Source: Cavia porcellus (Eukaryota > Chordata > Mammalia > Rodentia > Caviidae). Taken from it: a DNA stretch of 64,000 nucleotides. This document shows positions 1 through 11,140 of the stretch, one piece after another. The notes beneath the pieces were generated by a model that saw nothing but the letters and a program-made list of their open reading frames with translations, was not told the origin of the DNA and searched no databases. A program made the translations under genes and the position numbers. The stretch is from contig NW_026947493.1 of NCBI RefSeq assembly GCF_034190915.1, positions 40,790,501 through 40,854,500 on the forward strand. Reading direction: 5' to 3'. Position 1 is the stretch's first letter. Each line of letters opens with the position of its first letter.

Positions 1-590
1 TTTTGGAAGCCAGAGACTGCCTTTTGCTCCTTCATCTTGACATATTCCTGAGTTCTTCCAGACAAGTGGGTAGTGGGGTCTCGGGTACTTCCTGCATTGC
101 CTATAATTTCTCCAAAGCATGACTGATTTTCCTGGCCAGTGTTGCCTACGGGTAACTGGTGGTGGCTATTGGATCATGGGCACATAGCACCAAGGCTGCT
201 TCTTCTCCTGGCCCAAAATAGCTACCATCCAGTTTATTCTTTTTTAAAGGACACTTTTGTTCATAATTTCATAAAAGAGATTGCAAGTTTACCTAGATAT
301 TATGAACAAAAATAATAGGTTATATGTATTCAATTATTACCATATGACAAGCACTAGAAGTACTTTATAGCACTTTTATCAAAATTAGAATCTACCATAT
401 TTAACACTTAACAATTATAATGTAAATTATGTGAATTATAAAGCTAATTTAAACTCAATGATATGTGTCAATTAACAAAGTACAGAGTGAAATTCTGCTA
501 TTAATTGTGTTATTGGTAAAAACTTCAACCAAGAGAGACTTGTGTACCTTCCTTTTCTATTGGTCTAGATATGTAACTTCCAAAACATAA

Positions 591-630
<40 letters not shown>

Positions 631-3080
631 TTACATTTAAATTTAAATTGATTAAAATTTTTTGATTTGATCTGTCACAATGCTTACCTGTAAGTTATTC
701 CATATTTATGTGACCAGTGGTGATTGTACTGAACATGGTAAGAAACAGTTTTATATTTTCCAAAGATTTCATTGGACAAGATTGAATATAAGATTTTTAT
801 ATTTACATGTCTTTAGTTCTAAATCATTCACCACTGTTTCAGTCAGAGAACCAGATACAACACAAGATATAAAAATGTGTAAGAAATTACAAGATTGTCT
901 TATGACAGTCACCCGCATAGTTGGATGAGGAAGCATGCAGAGGGTGTCTGCACACTGGGGACTGAAGATTTCAGTCCAGGGACTGGAGTTCACCACAGTG
1001 TCTATGCAAGTCTATATCAGGAGGCTGATGGGTCTGTGATGAAAGCCTGACAAGTTATGCTGGAATGCTGAAAAATTCATAGTGGAAGTCAAAATGTCTG
1101 CACTGGAAACCAGGAGATAATGTCCAAAATAAAGGTGAAGACTAGACTTCCTTCAAAGAATAGAAGCAGATTCATCCTTTCTCATTTTGTCTTTATACTA
1201 CCCAGGCCACATCCCCTCTAGTTTGGTTCTTCAACACCCTAGGATGTAGAATTGCTGAGTCAAATTAGTTAAGCTTCTAAACTTCTCAAATTAATAAAAC
1301 CAATTGTCAAAATCCACCCCTCATCAACGTGACAACCATATGCATTTATTTAAACAAATAAACAAATGCAATGCACTAATTCCCTCCCAACAATAGAAGG
1401 TATGTTTCCTTTGGGTGGTGCTTACACTTAAAGTTTCATTATTTGAACATTACAACACAGATTTAACAATCATTAAAGGCCAGTATTAAGTCTGCCAAAA
1501 TTATATTTAATTAGGAGAGAAATACTTCAATTGCAGTTCTCCTTTCAGTAGGTGTTCATGGAGTCATACCTGGTATTTAGAACTATCTTCTTCCACTGCC
1601 CATTATTTTTCACCATGTCCTTCAGCAAGCCCTTCAGCAGGTCTTGATTCTTTCCCTGGTAGAATGGACCATATCATTATTCCTGAAGGCTCTGGACCAT
1701 ATATCATTTTGTCTGAATTAAGTTACTTTAGTTTCTCATTCCTAGTAACATGGCATGGTATATTAAGTGGTGCTTCAAGGGATCACCTGTACATCACATA
1801 TAGTCTTTCTTTCCCTCCTTGTGAAGTAGTAGTCCAGTTTCCCTGTTACTGTCTGTGTTAATCATGCCTGGAAATACTGTGAATCCTATTCACACTTGTT
1901 TGCTCAGAGAAATGAGATCAAAATGACCAGGGAAAAGTCTTTTTCCAGTTCAGTTGCATCAATTTCTTGTGTTTTCTGGTACAAGTCTTCCACCCTCTGG
2001 AACTAAGAATTCTAAAGCAGAATAACATAAGTTTAGGGGAATAAGAAGCAAAAATTTTAATTGTAGATCATTGGAGGTAATGAAGAGTAGTACTATTTCT
2101 ATTTCTATCCCTTGTATCCTGGACACATGAATTCTGGCTATTGTAGACACAGTATATTATAGTGGACACTGATTTAAAGCATATATAGCATTTTGAAGAG
2201 CTTCATCCCACCCCTGCTAGGTATTGTCATCTAGTTGGCACTGTAACTGTGTCTTCAAAAGACTATTCTACTTTCTATCAATCCAGTAGCTTTTGGAGAG
2301 TGAGAAACATGGTAAAACCAGCATATTATATAAACATGAGCCCATTGACCCTTTGGCAATAAAAGTGGCCTGATTTAGTAATGACTCAATTCCTTAGTTA
2401 GATGCAAAGCTATGTGGAATTCTGTGATGATAGATAAGACATCTGTGAGTCCATAGGTGATATTTAAGGCAGAAACATTGTATGTATGGAAGGCAAATTC
2501 ATATCCAGAATATGTGTCTGTGCCAGTGAGAACAAAGTTCAGTTCCTTCTATGATTAAAGTGGCCATATATAATCAACAGTTTTTACACTTGGTTAAGTA
2601 CTTCTTTTCTTTTAAAGACAGCCCAAAATTGATCCATCTTCTCTAGACCTTTTAAAAGATTTGTCCATACTCTCAATGCTATCTTGATAACTTCCAACAG
2701 CTTCACTGAAATATTTTCTTTATGTTTATATTTATTAACATATATTATTCTTACTTATCAAAGGGATGCATTGTGGTATTTCCATACATACACACCATAA
2801 ATATTGAACATACACATCCACTCCCAATGTCCCTCCACTTCCCAATGGTGTCCTTCCCAGACACTGTACTAAAATGTTTCATTTAAAAAGCTCAATTTTT
2901 CAGTATTCCACTGAAAATGTCAAGTACTTACCTTATTTCTCATTTCTCTGCAGTACCTGATATCATAGAACACTCTCCTGTTGTGCCTCTAATAAGAAAT
3001 AGAAATTTTCTCCAAAGAATAAAAATTCACAAGAACACAAAGGCACATACTTTGTAAGCAATTTCAGAGGTTTAATAGAT
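1..3080. other. AT-rich intergenic DNA, no gene seen
   Basis: No convincing gene is visible. The open frames are short (65 codons or fewer, apart from one of 82 with no recognisable motif) and overlap on both strands. A (CA)n microsatellite is listed separately. The stretch near 2,750-2,870 looks like an old interspersed repeat but I could not assign it. Confidence 0.6.
592..629. repeat. (CA)n microsatellite
   Basis: About 19 uninterrupted CA dinucleotides, read directly. The pure array is likely length-polymorphic. Confidence 0.97.
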
Positions 3081-3085
3081 ATCTA

Positions 3086-3420
3086 TGTCTTAATTATTTT
3101 TCTGTTATTGCTAACACAAAATACCTGACACTCCAATTAAAGAAGCAAAGTTATATTTAGCTCACAGTTTGTAGAGATTTCATTGCATAATTGGCTGGTT
3201 CCAGGGCAAAGTGGCTTGGCTGAGGGGCAACACAGAAAACTACCAGTTCATAGCAAGCAGAAGACAGAAAAAACAATAAGGAACGGAGAAGACAATCTTC
3301 TTTATAGCCTTTATACTGTATGCATCCATGCTACTCGGCAGTGCCAAACCAAACAGTGGTTTGATTTAGTAATACTCAGCTTTAATTCTAGCATCCTTTT
3401 TCCTAGCATTGAACTATGAA
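3086..3420. repeat. Old interspersed repeat, family shared with 25,573-25,960
   Basis: The sequence around 'cacaaaatacctga' followed by 'gctcacagtttg' recurs in diverged form near 25,590-25,700, with the same order of motifs (aaaatacctg, then a purine-rich stretch, then a tttag/cagttt segment). This marks a dispersed family, perhaps LTR-derived. I could not name it. Confidence 0.45.
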
Positions 3421-3989
3421 TCAATCATACACTCTGGATTCAGCCACCTCTAAAAACTTCACCTATGACTGTATGACATTTAGTAGGAAAATCTAAACTC
3501 AGTCATATTACCCAAAATTTCCAGACTTTATCTTACATTTTGATAATTCCCAAATAGTACTTTCATCCCAGAATTCACTGAGGTTCATACAAGAAGATCA
3601 AACTGGTTACAATGTAATCTCTACCTAGCTATTTCCTACCTATGTGCTTTTAAATTACCAAGAACACATCAAAAGAATTCATGTGTCCAGGATACAACAT
3701 TTTCCACTCATGCCTATCTTTGTTTATGCACCTATTTAAATTTATGAAAACTCATTTCATCTGGTATCAGCCGACCAGAAGTTCGAACATCATCATTGAG
3801 TACTTCTTTCCTTTCATCACATTCTACCATTGGCACAACCTGTTTCTTCTTCCTCTTCATTGTATCCATGAGCTCTCCAGTCCTCAGCCTTCCTACTCAA
3901 ATATTAACATGGACTACTAGTCACCCACTGAGTGGAGTGACTGTTTCCAGCTTATATCTGGATATCCCTGCAAAAGTTTTATGTGCTCT

Positions 3990-4365
3990 TAGGTAGGACT
4001 TTTAGGGAGTAATTGGATCAGGAGTATGTGATATTAGCTTAGACCACGAATTGTTTTAGCATACTTCTGAGTAGAGGTGATTTGTTTACTAAAGATGGAA
4101 GATCCACCTTGGGTGTGGGTGACATCAACCAACAGACTTGCAGACTTGATGCAATAAACAAGGTAAGAAAGAAGGCTCTCTGCCTCCTCACTGCCCTACC
4201 ATGAACTGTTTATCCTCTGTGATGCCCATCTGCCATGTCACTGTGCCTTGAAGCAAGCTGACTATGGCCAAAACCTCTACAAGTGTGAGACTCAACGAAT
4301 CTTAGTTCCTTTAACTTTTGGGTGTTTCATGTTTTGTCTCAGCAATGAGAAATTAACTAACACGG
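3990..4365 (+). mobile_element. MaLR-type LTR fragment (probable)
   Basis: The 3' half carries the string typical of mammalian MaLR (ERVL-MaLR) solo LTRs: a CTCTGCC-rich stretch, 'accatgaactg', 'gactatggccaaaacctc', then a final 'gagaaattaactaacacg' segment. The copies at 46.3-46.7 and 56.9-57.3 kb share this layout ('accaaaacctccac', 'actgaaacctccac'), so the three are probably one broad family. There is no coding content. The 5' boundary is uncertain. Confidence 0.6.
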
Positions 4366-4682
4366 AATCTCTGTGTTGAAGTATAAGGAATGATTTAATG
4401 GTAAGTAAGCAATAATAAGGCCAACATGAATCAATAGACAAATAGGAATCAATGCACAAAAACAAGAAGAATCAATACACAGAAACACTCAGATTAAATA
4501 TGGCAGGATAAGGGAAAGAAAAGATAGATCTGGAGATGAATCTTAATCATTGAAAGGCAAGTTTTGTCCTTATACTTGTTTCTTCTTTGTAAGAGATTTT
4601 TTTTATCTACGAGTTGTACTCTGAATAATATTTTGGTAATTCTTTTAAGAACATGATGCACAACATATCAACTGTTGCTATT
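4366..4682. other. Unassigned AT-rich DNA
   Basis: Nothing recognised. I looked specifically for a continuation of the antisense L1 ORF2 that is broken at 11,141 and did not find it here. Confidence 0.5.
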
Positions 4683-4826
4683 TTTTGTTTTATTTATTTA
4701 ATTTTTTTTTTATTTTTAGAAAGCAAAATAGAAAAAAGGGTAGAAATAATGCCAAATTTCAAAAAATACAAGTAAGAAATCAACACTAGTTGATATATAA
4801 CGTATTGTTATCGTAGAAGCAATTGT
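4683..4826 (-). mobile_element. L1/HAL1 3' UTR end fragment, antisense
   Basis: The run from the T-rich block near 4,685 through 'gggtagaaataat' and 'agtaagaaatc' to 'gtagaagcaattgttc' matches, in the same order, the antisense HAL1 tail that begins at 4,911 and the tail at 21,744. It is about 140 bp of the terminal 3' UTR. It abuts the start of a sense L1 5' UTR with no visible spacer. Confidence 0.75.
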
Positions 4827-4910
4827 TCTGTACTAGAACAGCTCAGCAGGTCTGAGGTGCCTGCATCCCCCTCCTCTTTCCCAGCTGTGCTTGGAGGACT
4901 GTGGAGTTCT
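4827..4910 (+). mobile_element. L1 5' UTR monomer, left part, split by HAL1
   Basis: This segment ends in 'ctgtgcttggaggactgtgg' and 'agttct', the same monomer text that recurs at 8,757 and 8,950-8,985. It continues at 8,569 after the HAL1 insertion. The last 15 bp (4,896-4,910) are one copy of the HAL1 target-site duplication. Confidence 0.85.
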
Positions 4911-6356
4911 TTTTTTTTTTTTTTTTTTTTTTTATTTAAAGAAAAGGAAACGAAAAAAAAAAATACATGGAGATTAAAAAAAAAGGGTAGAAATAATACT
5001 AAATTACAGACAAACAAAAGGTAAGAAATTGCCAGTTGATAAGTTACAAATTGTCATCTTCGAAATGGCTGTTCAGGTTATAGAATTAAAGTATATAGAA
5101 TGACATTCAAAAAAAATGACCCTACAAACCATTCTGCTCTATGGCCGAACAAAAGCTCCATAATATGATTATCAGTCCCACCTATTTGTTTTACATCTCT
5201 AAGAGGATAAGGTTAACCATATCAAAACAGAACAGAACATTTAAAAAAAATAAAAAACAATTTAAAGAAATACAGATTTCAAAGCAAGTCCACTGGAGAT
5301 CTACCTTATCTAACTGTCTCTAGCTTCTTACAAATAGTTGTCCCTAACTTCACCCACTTTCTATACTTATTGCATATTATAGAACTAATCAAATCATTAC
5401 AGGATGATGGAGTCTTTTTAGGTCCTCAAGTTCCAAATTAGGGAAGACAATACCAACTACCATCGCATCTCTCATTCTCTTTGTGATAGCCGTCCCCATC
5501 TCTGCATATGCTGAAGTTGAGCTGAAGAAACCAGTCCAGAGTCATTTTAATCAGCAAGCAATAGATTGCTAGAATTTATATTATAATGCTACAAAATAAG
5601 CCTCGGGTTTTTCAGGTCTCTTCCTCAGAGTATTTGTTCCTATCCTCTCTGTATTATAGGGAAAACCAAGTCATAACAAGACAACGAAACAATTTCCTAG
5701 ATAAACATGCAATGGATAGGACTTATAAAACTATAATATAAATGATCTTCCGTAGCTACTATGTTTTCTCTTGTTATTTTCAATAGATTTGTCGACAACA
5801 CTGGCTTATTATAGTTAAACATACTATCACCTATTCTTATAAAAACTTATCTTTGACTGCATTGTAGTATTTGAGAGCTGTTACTGATTCATACCAGTAT
5901 GGATATCCTTTACATCTTGTCATGCTCAGAGTAGTTTCCTCTACTTTTAGGGTTGATTCTAACACGCATACCGATTTCAAATAGGATCAGTCAAGGGCAA
6001 CCAATAGTCTTATGATTCAGATACAATTAAGATCAGTCATAGTAAGACAATGTAAGTAATACAGAATTTCAGCCTAAGTCAATAGGAAAGTAAGGATAGT
6101 TACCGTGGTATAACCTGCTATTTTTGGTTCTAGAGGTCTGTGTCCTCAAATCTGATATGAGTGGACAGACCAGAACAAATTTAATTCAATCTAAATATGG
6201 CACTAGGACTACTGTGTCTTTTAAATCGTTATACACCATTAGCAATGACCTCTGCTTTTTTTTTAAATATAGTTTCAGAGCTGTCTCTACTAAAGACTAG
6301 CTTACTGTCTCTGCCTCATGTCTGCTACTCCACTTTTCTGCTATAATTTGTCCACC

Positions 6357-7454
6357 TTATTCCCTCATTCCATGGTCTGCCCCATTCACTGAGGGTTCTC
6401 TGCCACTGTAGCTGTAATCCTGATATCTCTTCCTCTCTTTCTCTGTAATGTCCTTCAGCGCTCTCTGTAGGGTTGGATTGGTGGCCACGAACTCCCACAG
6501 TTCCTCCTTGTCTTGAAAGTATCTTATTTCTTCATTAATTTTTAGAGAGAGTTTTGACGGATATATGAACTTAGGTTGCATATTTTTTTCCTTCAGGACT
6601 TGGAATATTTCTCCCCACTCCCTTCTTGACTTAAGAGTTTGTGTTGATAAGTCTGCTGTTATTTTGATAGATTTCCCGTTATAGGTAACCTGCATCCTTT
6701 CTCTGGCTGCTTTTAATATTCTGTTTTTTTGGTGGATTTCTGGGATCTCGATTATTATATGCCTAGGCATAGATCTGTTTTGGTTGTAGGTAGCTGGCGT
6801 TCTGTATGCTTCTTTTATCTGGATATCATTTCTTTTTGCTATACGTGGGAAATTTTGCTTTAATATCTCTGTGAATATTTTTTGTATTTCATTTTTGGAT
6901 GTTCCTGCTTCCTCACTCACATTCTTTATCCTTAGGTTATGTATCTTTTTATCATCTTCCAGTTTTAGAATTGCTTCTTTCTGGTTCCTTGTTATTTTTA
7001 AGAGGCTTTTTCTTTCACGTTCATAAGCCCTAAATCTCTCTTCAAGTTTCAGAAGGTTGTCTTTAGTTTCTGTCAAGGCATTTTGCCAATATTCAATGGA
7101 GTTCTTAGTTTCCTGATATTCTCTTTGGATCTGTTTCATGTATTCTAAGTTATGTTTAAATTCTTCTTCAGATGCTTCTCTTTCTTTTCTGATTTCCTCA
7201 GTTCTTCCATCTGTGTTCTCTTGGGCGGGGCTTGTCATTTCTTTAATTAATCTCTTTATATCTTGCCTCACTTGGATCAGGAGTACATCTTTAAATTCCT
7301 CTATGAGATCATGTAAGTACTTTTTAATTTCGGCTGATGCTGTGTTGAGTAGAGGATGGTTACTGTGCTTGTTCTCTTCAGTGTTTAGTTCTCTTGGGTT
7401 TAATTTCTCCTGTTGAACAGCTGGAGATTTTTTTTTATTTTTATCTCTTGTCAT
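6357..7454 (-). CDS. HAL1 ORF1 protein, intact 365-codon frame
   Basis: ORF1p is a trimeric RNA-binding protein and nucleic-acid chaperone that coats its own transcript in cytoplasmic ribonucleoprotein particles. The frame is open from ATG to TAA with no lesion. The layout is canonical: a basic N-terminus (MTRDKNKKK), a long heptad-rich coiled coil over roughly residues 40-165, an RRM-like domain from about residue 170 (IHNLRIKNV) and a C-terminal domain with the EAYRTP, RHIIIEIPEI and TLKSRREWGEIF signatures. It is 15 codons longer than the L1 ORF1 at 32,986, and I judge the two to be about half identical over the C-terminal half. It is closer to the decayed HAL1 ORF1 at 39,957 (shared EAYRTPATYN). 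An open frame plus perfect TSDs suggests recent insertion or selection on the source. Whether it is expressed cannot be told from sequence. Confidence 0.9.
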   Translation of the reverse strand: MTRDKNKKKSPAVQQEKLNPRELNTEENKHSNHPLLNTASAEIKKYLHDLIEEFKDVLLIQVRQDIKRLIKEMTSPAQENTDGRTEEIRKEREASEEEFKHNLEYMKQIQREYQETKNSIEYWQNALTETKDNLLKLEERFRAYERERKSLLKITRNQKEAILKLEDDKKIHNLRIKNVSEEAGTSKNEIQKIFTEILKQNFPRIAKRNDIQIKEAYRTPATYNQNRSMPRHIIIEIPEIHQKNRILKAARERMQVTYNGKSIKITADLSTQTLKSRREWGEIFQVLKEKNMQPKFIYPSKLSLKINEEIRYFQDKEELWEFVATNPTLQRALKDITEKERKRYQDYSYSGREPSVNGADHGMRE

Positions 7455-8520
7455 GTTTCTGGTTTCTTTCAGACTGTCCTGGAGTTCTCTGGCCCTCTCC
7501 GAATTGCTTAGGGCCTTTCAGAAGTGTGCTGGCTTGAGTTTTTGCTGTCCTCCCCAATTTGCTATTATCTGGGGTAGGCTGGGATGTAGGGGCGGTACAG
7601 TCTAGTCTCTAGCCTCTGTGTCAGTTAGTTCATAAATTAGGCTGTACTTTCTGGTTGTCACTGAGTTGTGACTATTTTGTATCTGCTTATTGGGCCCCAA
7701 GCAGAGGCTTGGTTTAGCCCCAGTAGCTCCTGCCAGTTCTCTTTGAATCAGAAGCAGCTGAGTAATGGCACAGGATTCTGCCCAGGTCCCAGCCGTTCTC
7801 TTCCAAACCTCTCTGTGATAGGAGCACCAGAAAAGCAGATCTGCCCAAAACCAAGATGGCTCCCACTAAGTTCTCTGTGTGGAGTTGAAGCCAGCAAGTA
7901 ATCAGGCTCTGCCAGGACTCAAGATGTCTTCCACCAGCCCTCCCTACAGGGGGACCTGGTGATGTCACCAAGCTGCGGTTTCTGCCGCCAGGCTAATATG
8001 TCTGCACCAGACTCTGTGTTATTGATTTCCCCGTGGTGGCGGGCCAGCTGTTCTCTGGCCAAACCCAGCAGCCGCAGGGTTTTCTGTACTCACCAGAGTC
8101 CGGTGCAAGTCCTCGTTCCGGGACTGCCGCACACCAAGCTGTCCACTTTTCCCCCACTCGCGGCTCAGCGCTGACCGGTCAGATTTCTGTGCACCGTTTA
8201 GATTTGAATCGCCAGAGCTTTGTACATCCGCTCTGGTGCAGCGGTGCAGAACTGGCTGCTACTTGGAGTCTCGATCTGGGTCTCAGTTTCCCGCGGTCCC
8301 AAAAAGCAACTCAGCTTTTCGTGCTGGGTCCACGAGTCTGTTTGTTGATTTAAGGGCACGGGATTTGCAGCCTCCGGTCTCAGCACGACTTTAAATCCTC
8401 CAGCTGTACTGTCTTGGTTAATAAGAATCGCTATCGATTTGTCTGGTCCTCTCCATGCTGTCTTTTTTTAGCTTTGAGTTTGAATTCTCTGGAGAGACTC
8501 TTCGCTCGATCCCCTAGCTC

Positions 8521-8531
8521 GCCGCCATTTT
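8521..8531 (-). promoter_or_regulatory. Candidate YY1 site near the HAL1 5' end
   Basis: On the minus strand this reads AAAATGGCGGC, a full match to the YY1 consensus, about 37 nt inside the 5' end of the HAL1. YY1 near the 5' end is known to set the transcription start of human L1. The second HAL1 has a weaker 'acatggtgg' at 39,303-39,311. Function here is inferred. Confidence 0.55.
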
Positions 8532-9177
8532 CAGCCCACAAACGTATCTTGAGCATCTAGTTACCAGCGGACTGTGGAGTTCTAAGCAAGTAGGAAAGCG
8601 CCACCGGATCCTGAGGCCCAGTGGCTTAGGGTAAGTGCCCCGTGTACTTTCCCCGAGTCTAGCTTGTTTGGGGCCCTCACAGCTTTTGGGTGCACTGGAA
8701 CAGCTCATCAGGTCTGGGGCAAACTGCATCTGCCTCCCCATTCCGCTGTGTTTGAAGTACTATGGAGTTCTAAGCAAGCAGGCAGGCACCACAGGTTCCA
8801 GAGGCCTGGTGGCCTGGCTTAAGTGCCCTACGCACTTTCCCCCAATCCCAGGTAGTTTTGGGATTCTCTCTCTGCCCGGCCAGGGAACCACGTGGCTTCC
8901 AGGTGCACTGGAGTAGTGCAGCAGGTCCCAGGAGCAGGTATCAGCCTCCCCACTCCCAGCTGTGCTTGGTGGACTGTGGAGTGCTAAGCAAGCAAGATGG
9001 CACCATGGTTCCAGAGGCTAGGCTTGAGCCGGACTACTCCACCCCCAGTGACCCTCTATCAATCCAGGGAACTGGGTGCCCGAGTCCCAGGAGCTGAGGG
9101 CATAGAAGATTTCCAACAGTCCCTGAAGAAGCCTTAGAATAACACTCGAAACACTTGAAACACAGAAATATAGGAAA

Positions 9178-10212
9178 ATGACAAAATGAAAGACCAAATT
9201 ACAATCTCAAAGCTCCAGCCCATCCAAAGAAACCTTAGGAGCGATGTATATAGAAGAAAATATATGCCATACACCTCAAATATCAGACATAATAGCAACT
9301 GAAATAAACAAGCAACTCCAGGAAGCTTTAAAGGAATTCAAACTAGAAATAATCTTCCAGATAAAAGAAGAAATGATAAAAGAAATGAAAGAGATGCTGA
9401 ATATATCTAGAGAAAACACAGTTTAAAAATTGAAGGAACTAAACAAACAGAATTGCTAGATGAGCAATATAAGAAACAAAGAGAATACATAAAGCAGATG
9501 CACAAAGATATACAGGAAATCACACTGAAAGCTATCAAAACCGCCTCAATGAAAGTGAAGATAGAATTTCAGATCTTGAAGAAAAGATTGCAGCTAGTGA
9601 ACAGGAAAGAAAAGATCTTTTCAAAATAACAAAGAATCAGGAAATAACAATTCAACAACTGCAATATGATGCAAAAAAACCAACATAAGATTGATAGGGA
9701 TTAATGAAAAAGAAGGAGGTGACATAAAGGATATCAACAGGATATTTAGAGAAGTAATAGCTGGAAATTTTCCAAACATGAGACCAGAAACTGACATCAG
9801 GATCAGTGAAGCATATAGAACTCCAAATAGTCATAACCAAAATAAAACTACACCCAGACATATAATAAACACCATCCCAGAAATCCAACACAAGAATAGA
9901 TTATTAAAAGCTGTCAGAGAGAAAAGACAGATCACTTATAAAGGAAAACCTATCAGAATTACAGCAGATGTCTCAGCACAAACAATAAAGTCAAGAAGAG
10001 CATGAAGTGAACTATTCCAGATCCTAAAGGAAAATGATTTTCAATCTAGACTGATGTACCCTGAAAAACTGTCCTTCAAAATCAATGATGAAATAAGATA
10101 CTTCCATGACAAAGAACAGCTGAAAAACTGCATGAACACCAAGCCAACCCTGCAAAAAATATTGAAAGACAGTTTAGATACACTTAGGAAAAACCACTAA
10201 GCAAAGCAATTA
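9178..10212 (+). pseudogene. L1 ORF1, disrupted
   Basis: Aligns codon by codon with the intact ORF1 at 32,986-34,038. The start is conserved, but codon 4 is TGA where the intact copy has CGA, the pattern expected from CpG decay. Further stops and frameshifts split it (for example after 'agaaaacacagtttaa' near 9,425). The RRM and C-terminal part remains readable from about 9,691 to 10,005 (ISEAYRTPN, RHIINTIPEI), then ends at TGA where the intact copy has TGG. No functional product is expected. Confidence 0.85.
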
Positions 10213-10232
10213 AACAGAACAGAAAGATAAAG

Positions 10233-10457
10233 ATGCAACAGCAGAAAGATAACATGTCAACAATAAACTGACATATAATAGCCATAACTATTGATGTAAA
10301 TGTTCTCAATGCAGCAATTAAAAGAAACAGACTGGCAGAATGGATCAAGAAACAAAATCCAACAATATGCTACCTACAAGACACCCATCTATCCCAAAAG
10401 GATACTCACAGACTGAAATTCAAAGGATGGAAAGCAATACTTCACGCAACAGGAAAC

Positions 10458-10499
<42 letters not shown>

Positions 10500-11140
10500 A
10501 GTAGCCATTCTGTTTGCAGAAATTGTAAATTTTAAACCAATAATGATCAGAAGAGATAAAGAAGGTCACACTACACACTTGTTAGGAGAAAACTTTAAGA
10601 GAAAGAGATAACTATCTTAAATATATATGCACCAAATTCCAGAGCACCCAGTTATATAAAACAAGTATTAACAGAAATGAAAAATCAAATTAGCAGTAAC
10701 ACAATTATAACAGGAGACTTTAACACACCATTGACACAAAGGGACAGATCAATTAGACAGAAAATCAGCAAAGAAATAACAGAACTGAATCACACATGTG
10801 AATAAATGGACTTGATAGACATATACAGACTGTTCCATCCAACAACATCAGAATACACATTCTTCTCAGCAGTACATGGGTCATTCTCTAAAATAAACCA
10901 TATATTAGCTCACAGAACATATTTAAATAAATGTAAAAGAGTTGAAATCATCCCTTGCATGTTATCGGATCATAGCGCTTTGAAATTAGAAATTAATGAT
11001 GAAAGATACTGCAAAAATCCCACAAACACATGGAAACTGAACAACACACTTTTGAGTAATCAGTGGGCCACACGGGAAATTAAAGAAGAAATTAAACAAT
11101 ACCTACAAGCAAATGAAAATACAAATACACCTTACCGGAA
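10233..11140 (+). pseudogene. L1 ORF2 endonuclease region, disrupted and truncated
   Basis: Starts with the same ATGCAACAGCAG as the ORF2 at 34,058 and covers the endonuclease domain plus about 50 codons beyond it. An early TGA replaces the codon after the first dozen residues. A run of about 35 A at 10,460-10,494 has expanded within the frame. The last part (10,806-11,140) is again open and includes the catalytic SDH motif region (MLSDHSALKLEIN). The reverse-transcriptase domain is absent because the element ends at the inverted junction. Confidence 0.85.

Larger units (their letters stand above)
4911..8568 (-). mobile_element. HAL1 (half-L1) element, complete, antisense insertion
   Basis: This 3.66-kb insertion is read on the minus strand as a GC-rich 5' UTR (8,568-7,455), one open ORF1 (7,454-6,357), a 3' UTR of about 1.4 kb and a poly(A) tail (T-run at the left edge). 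ORF1 is followed directly by 3' UTR; no endonuclease or reverse transcriptase (ORF2) is present. It is flanked by a perfect 15-bp target duplication, ggactgtggagttct, at 4,896-4,910 and 8,569-8,583, which lies inside an L1 5' UTR monomer, so it is a nested insertion. The nick site reads TTCT/AAGC, compatible with L1 endonuclease. The 3' UTR is homologous to that of the ORF2-bearing L1 at 38.0-39.1 kb, so mobilisation in trans by L1 ORF2p is the likely mechanism. HAL1 elements are a known ORF2-less L1 offshoot in mammals. Confidence 0.88.
8569..11140 (+). mobile_element. L1 element, sense, 5' UTR to start of ORF2, truncated
   Basis: Continues the L1 begun at 4,827. The 5' UTR contains tandem monomers: the phrase 'ggactgtggagttctaagca' or a close variant starts at 8,569, 8,757 and 8,971, giving unit lengths of about 190-215 bp. 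A decayed ORF1 (from 9,178) and ORF2 start (10,233) follow. The L1 sequence stops inside ORF2 just after the endonuclease region at 11,140, where it meets an older L1 in the opposite orientation. Over shared regions it is very close to the L1 at 31.8-39.1 kb (same or sister subfamily) but carries stops and indels. Confidence 0.85.

Noticed and set aside
4683..11140. A single twin-primed L1 insertion spanning the region
   Set aside because: The orientation pattern fits, but no target duplication was found and the implied internal loss is about 4 kb. Kept only as a low-score suggestion.
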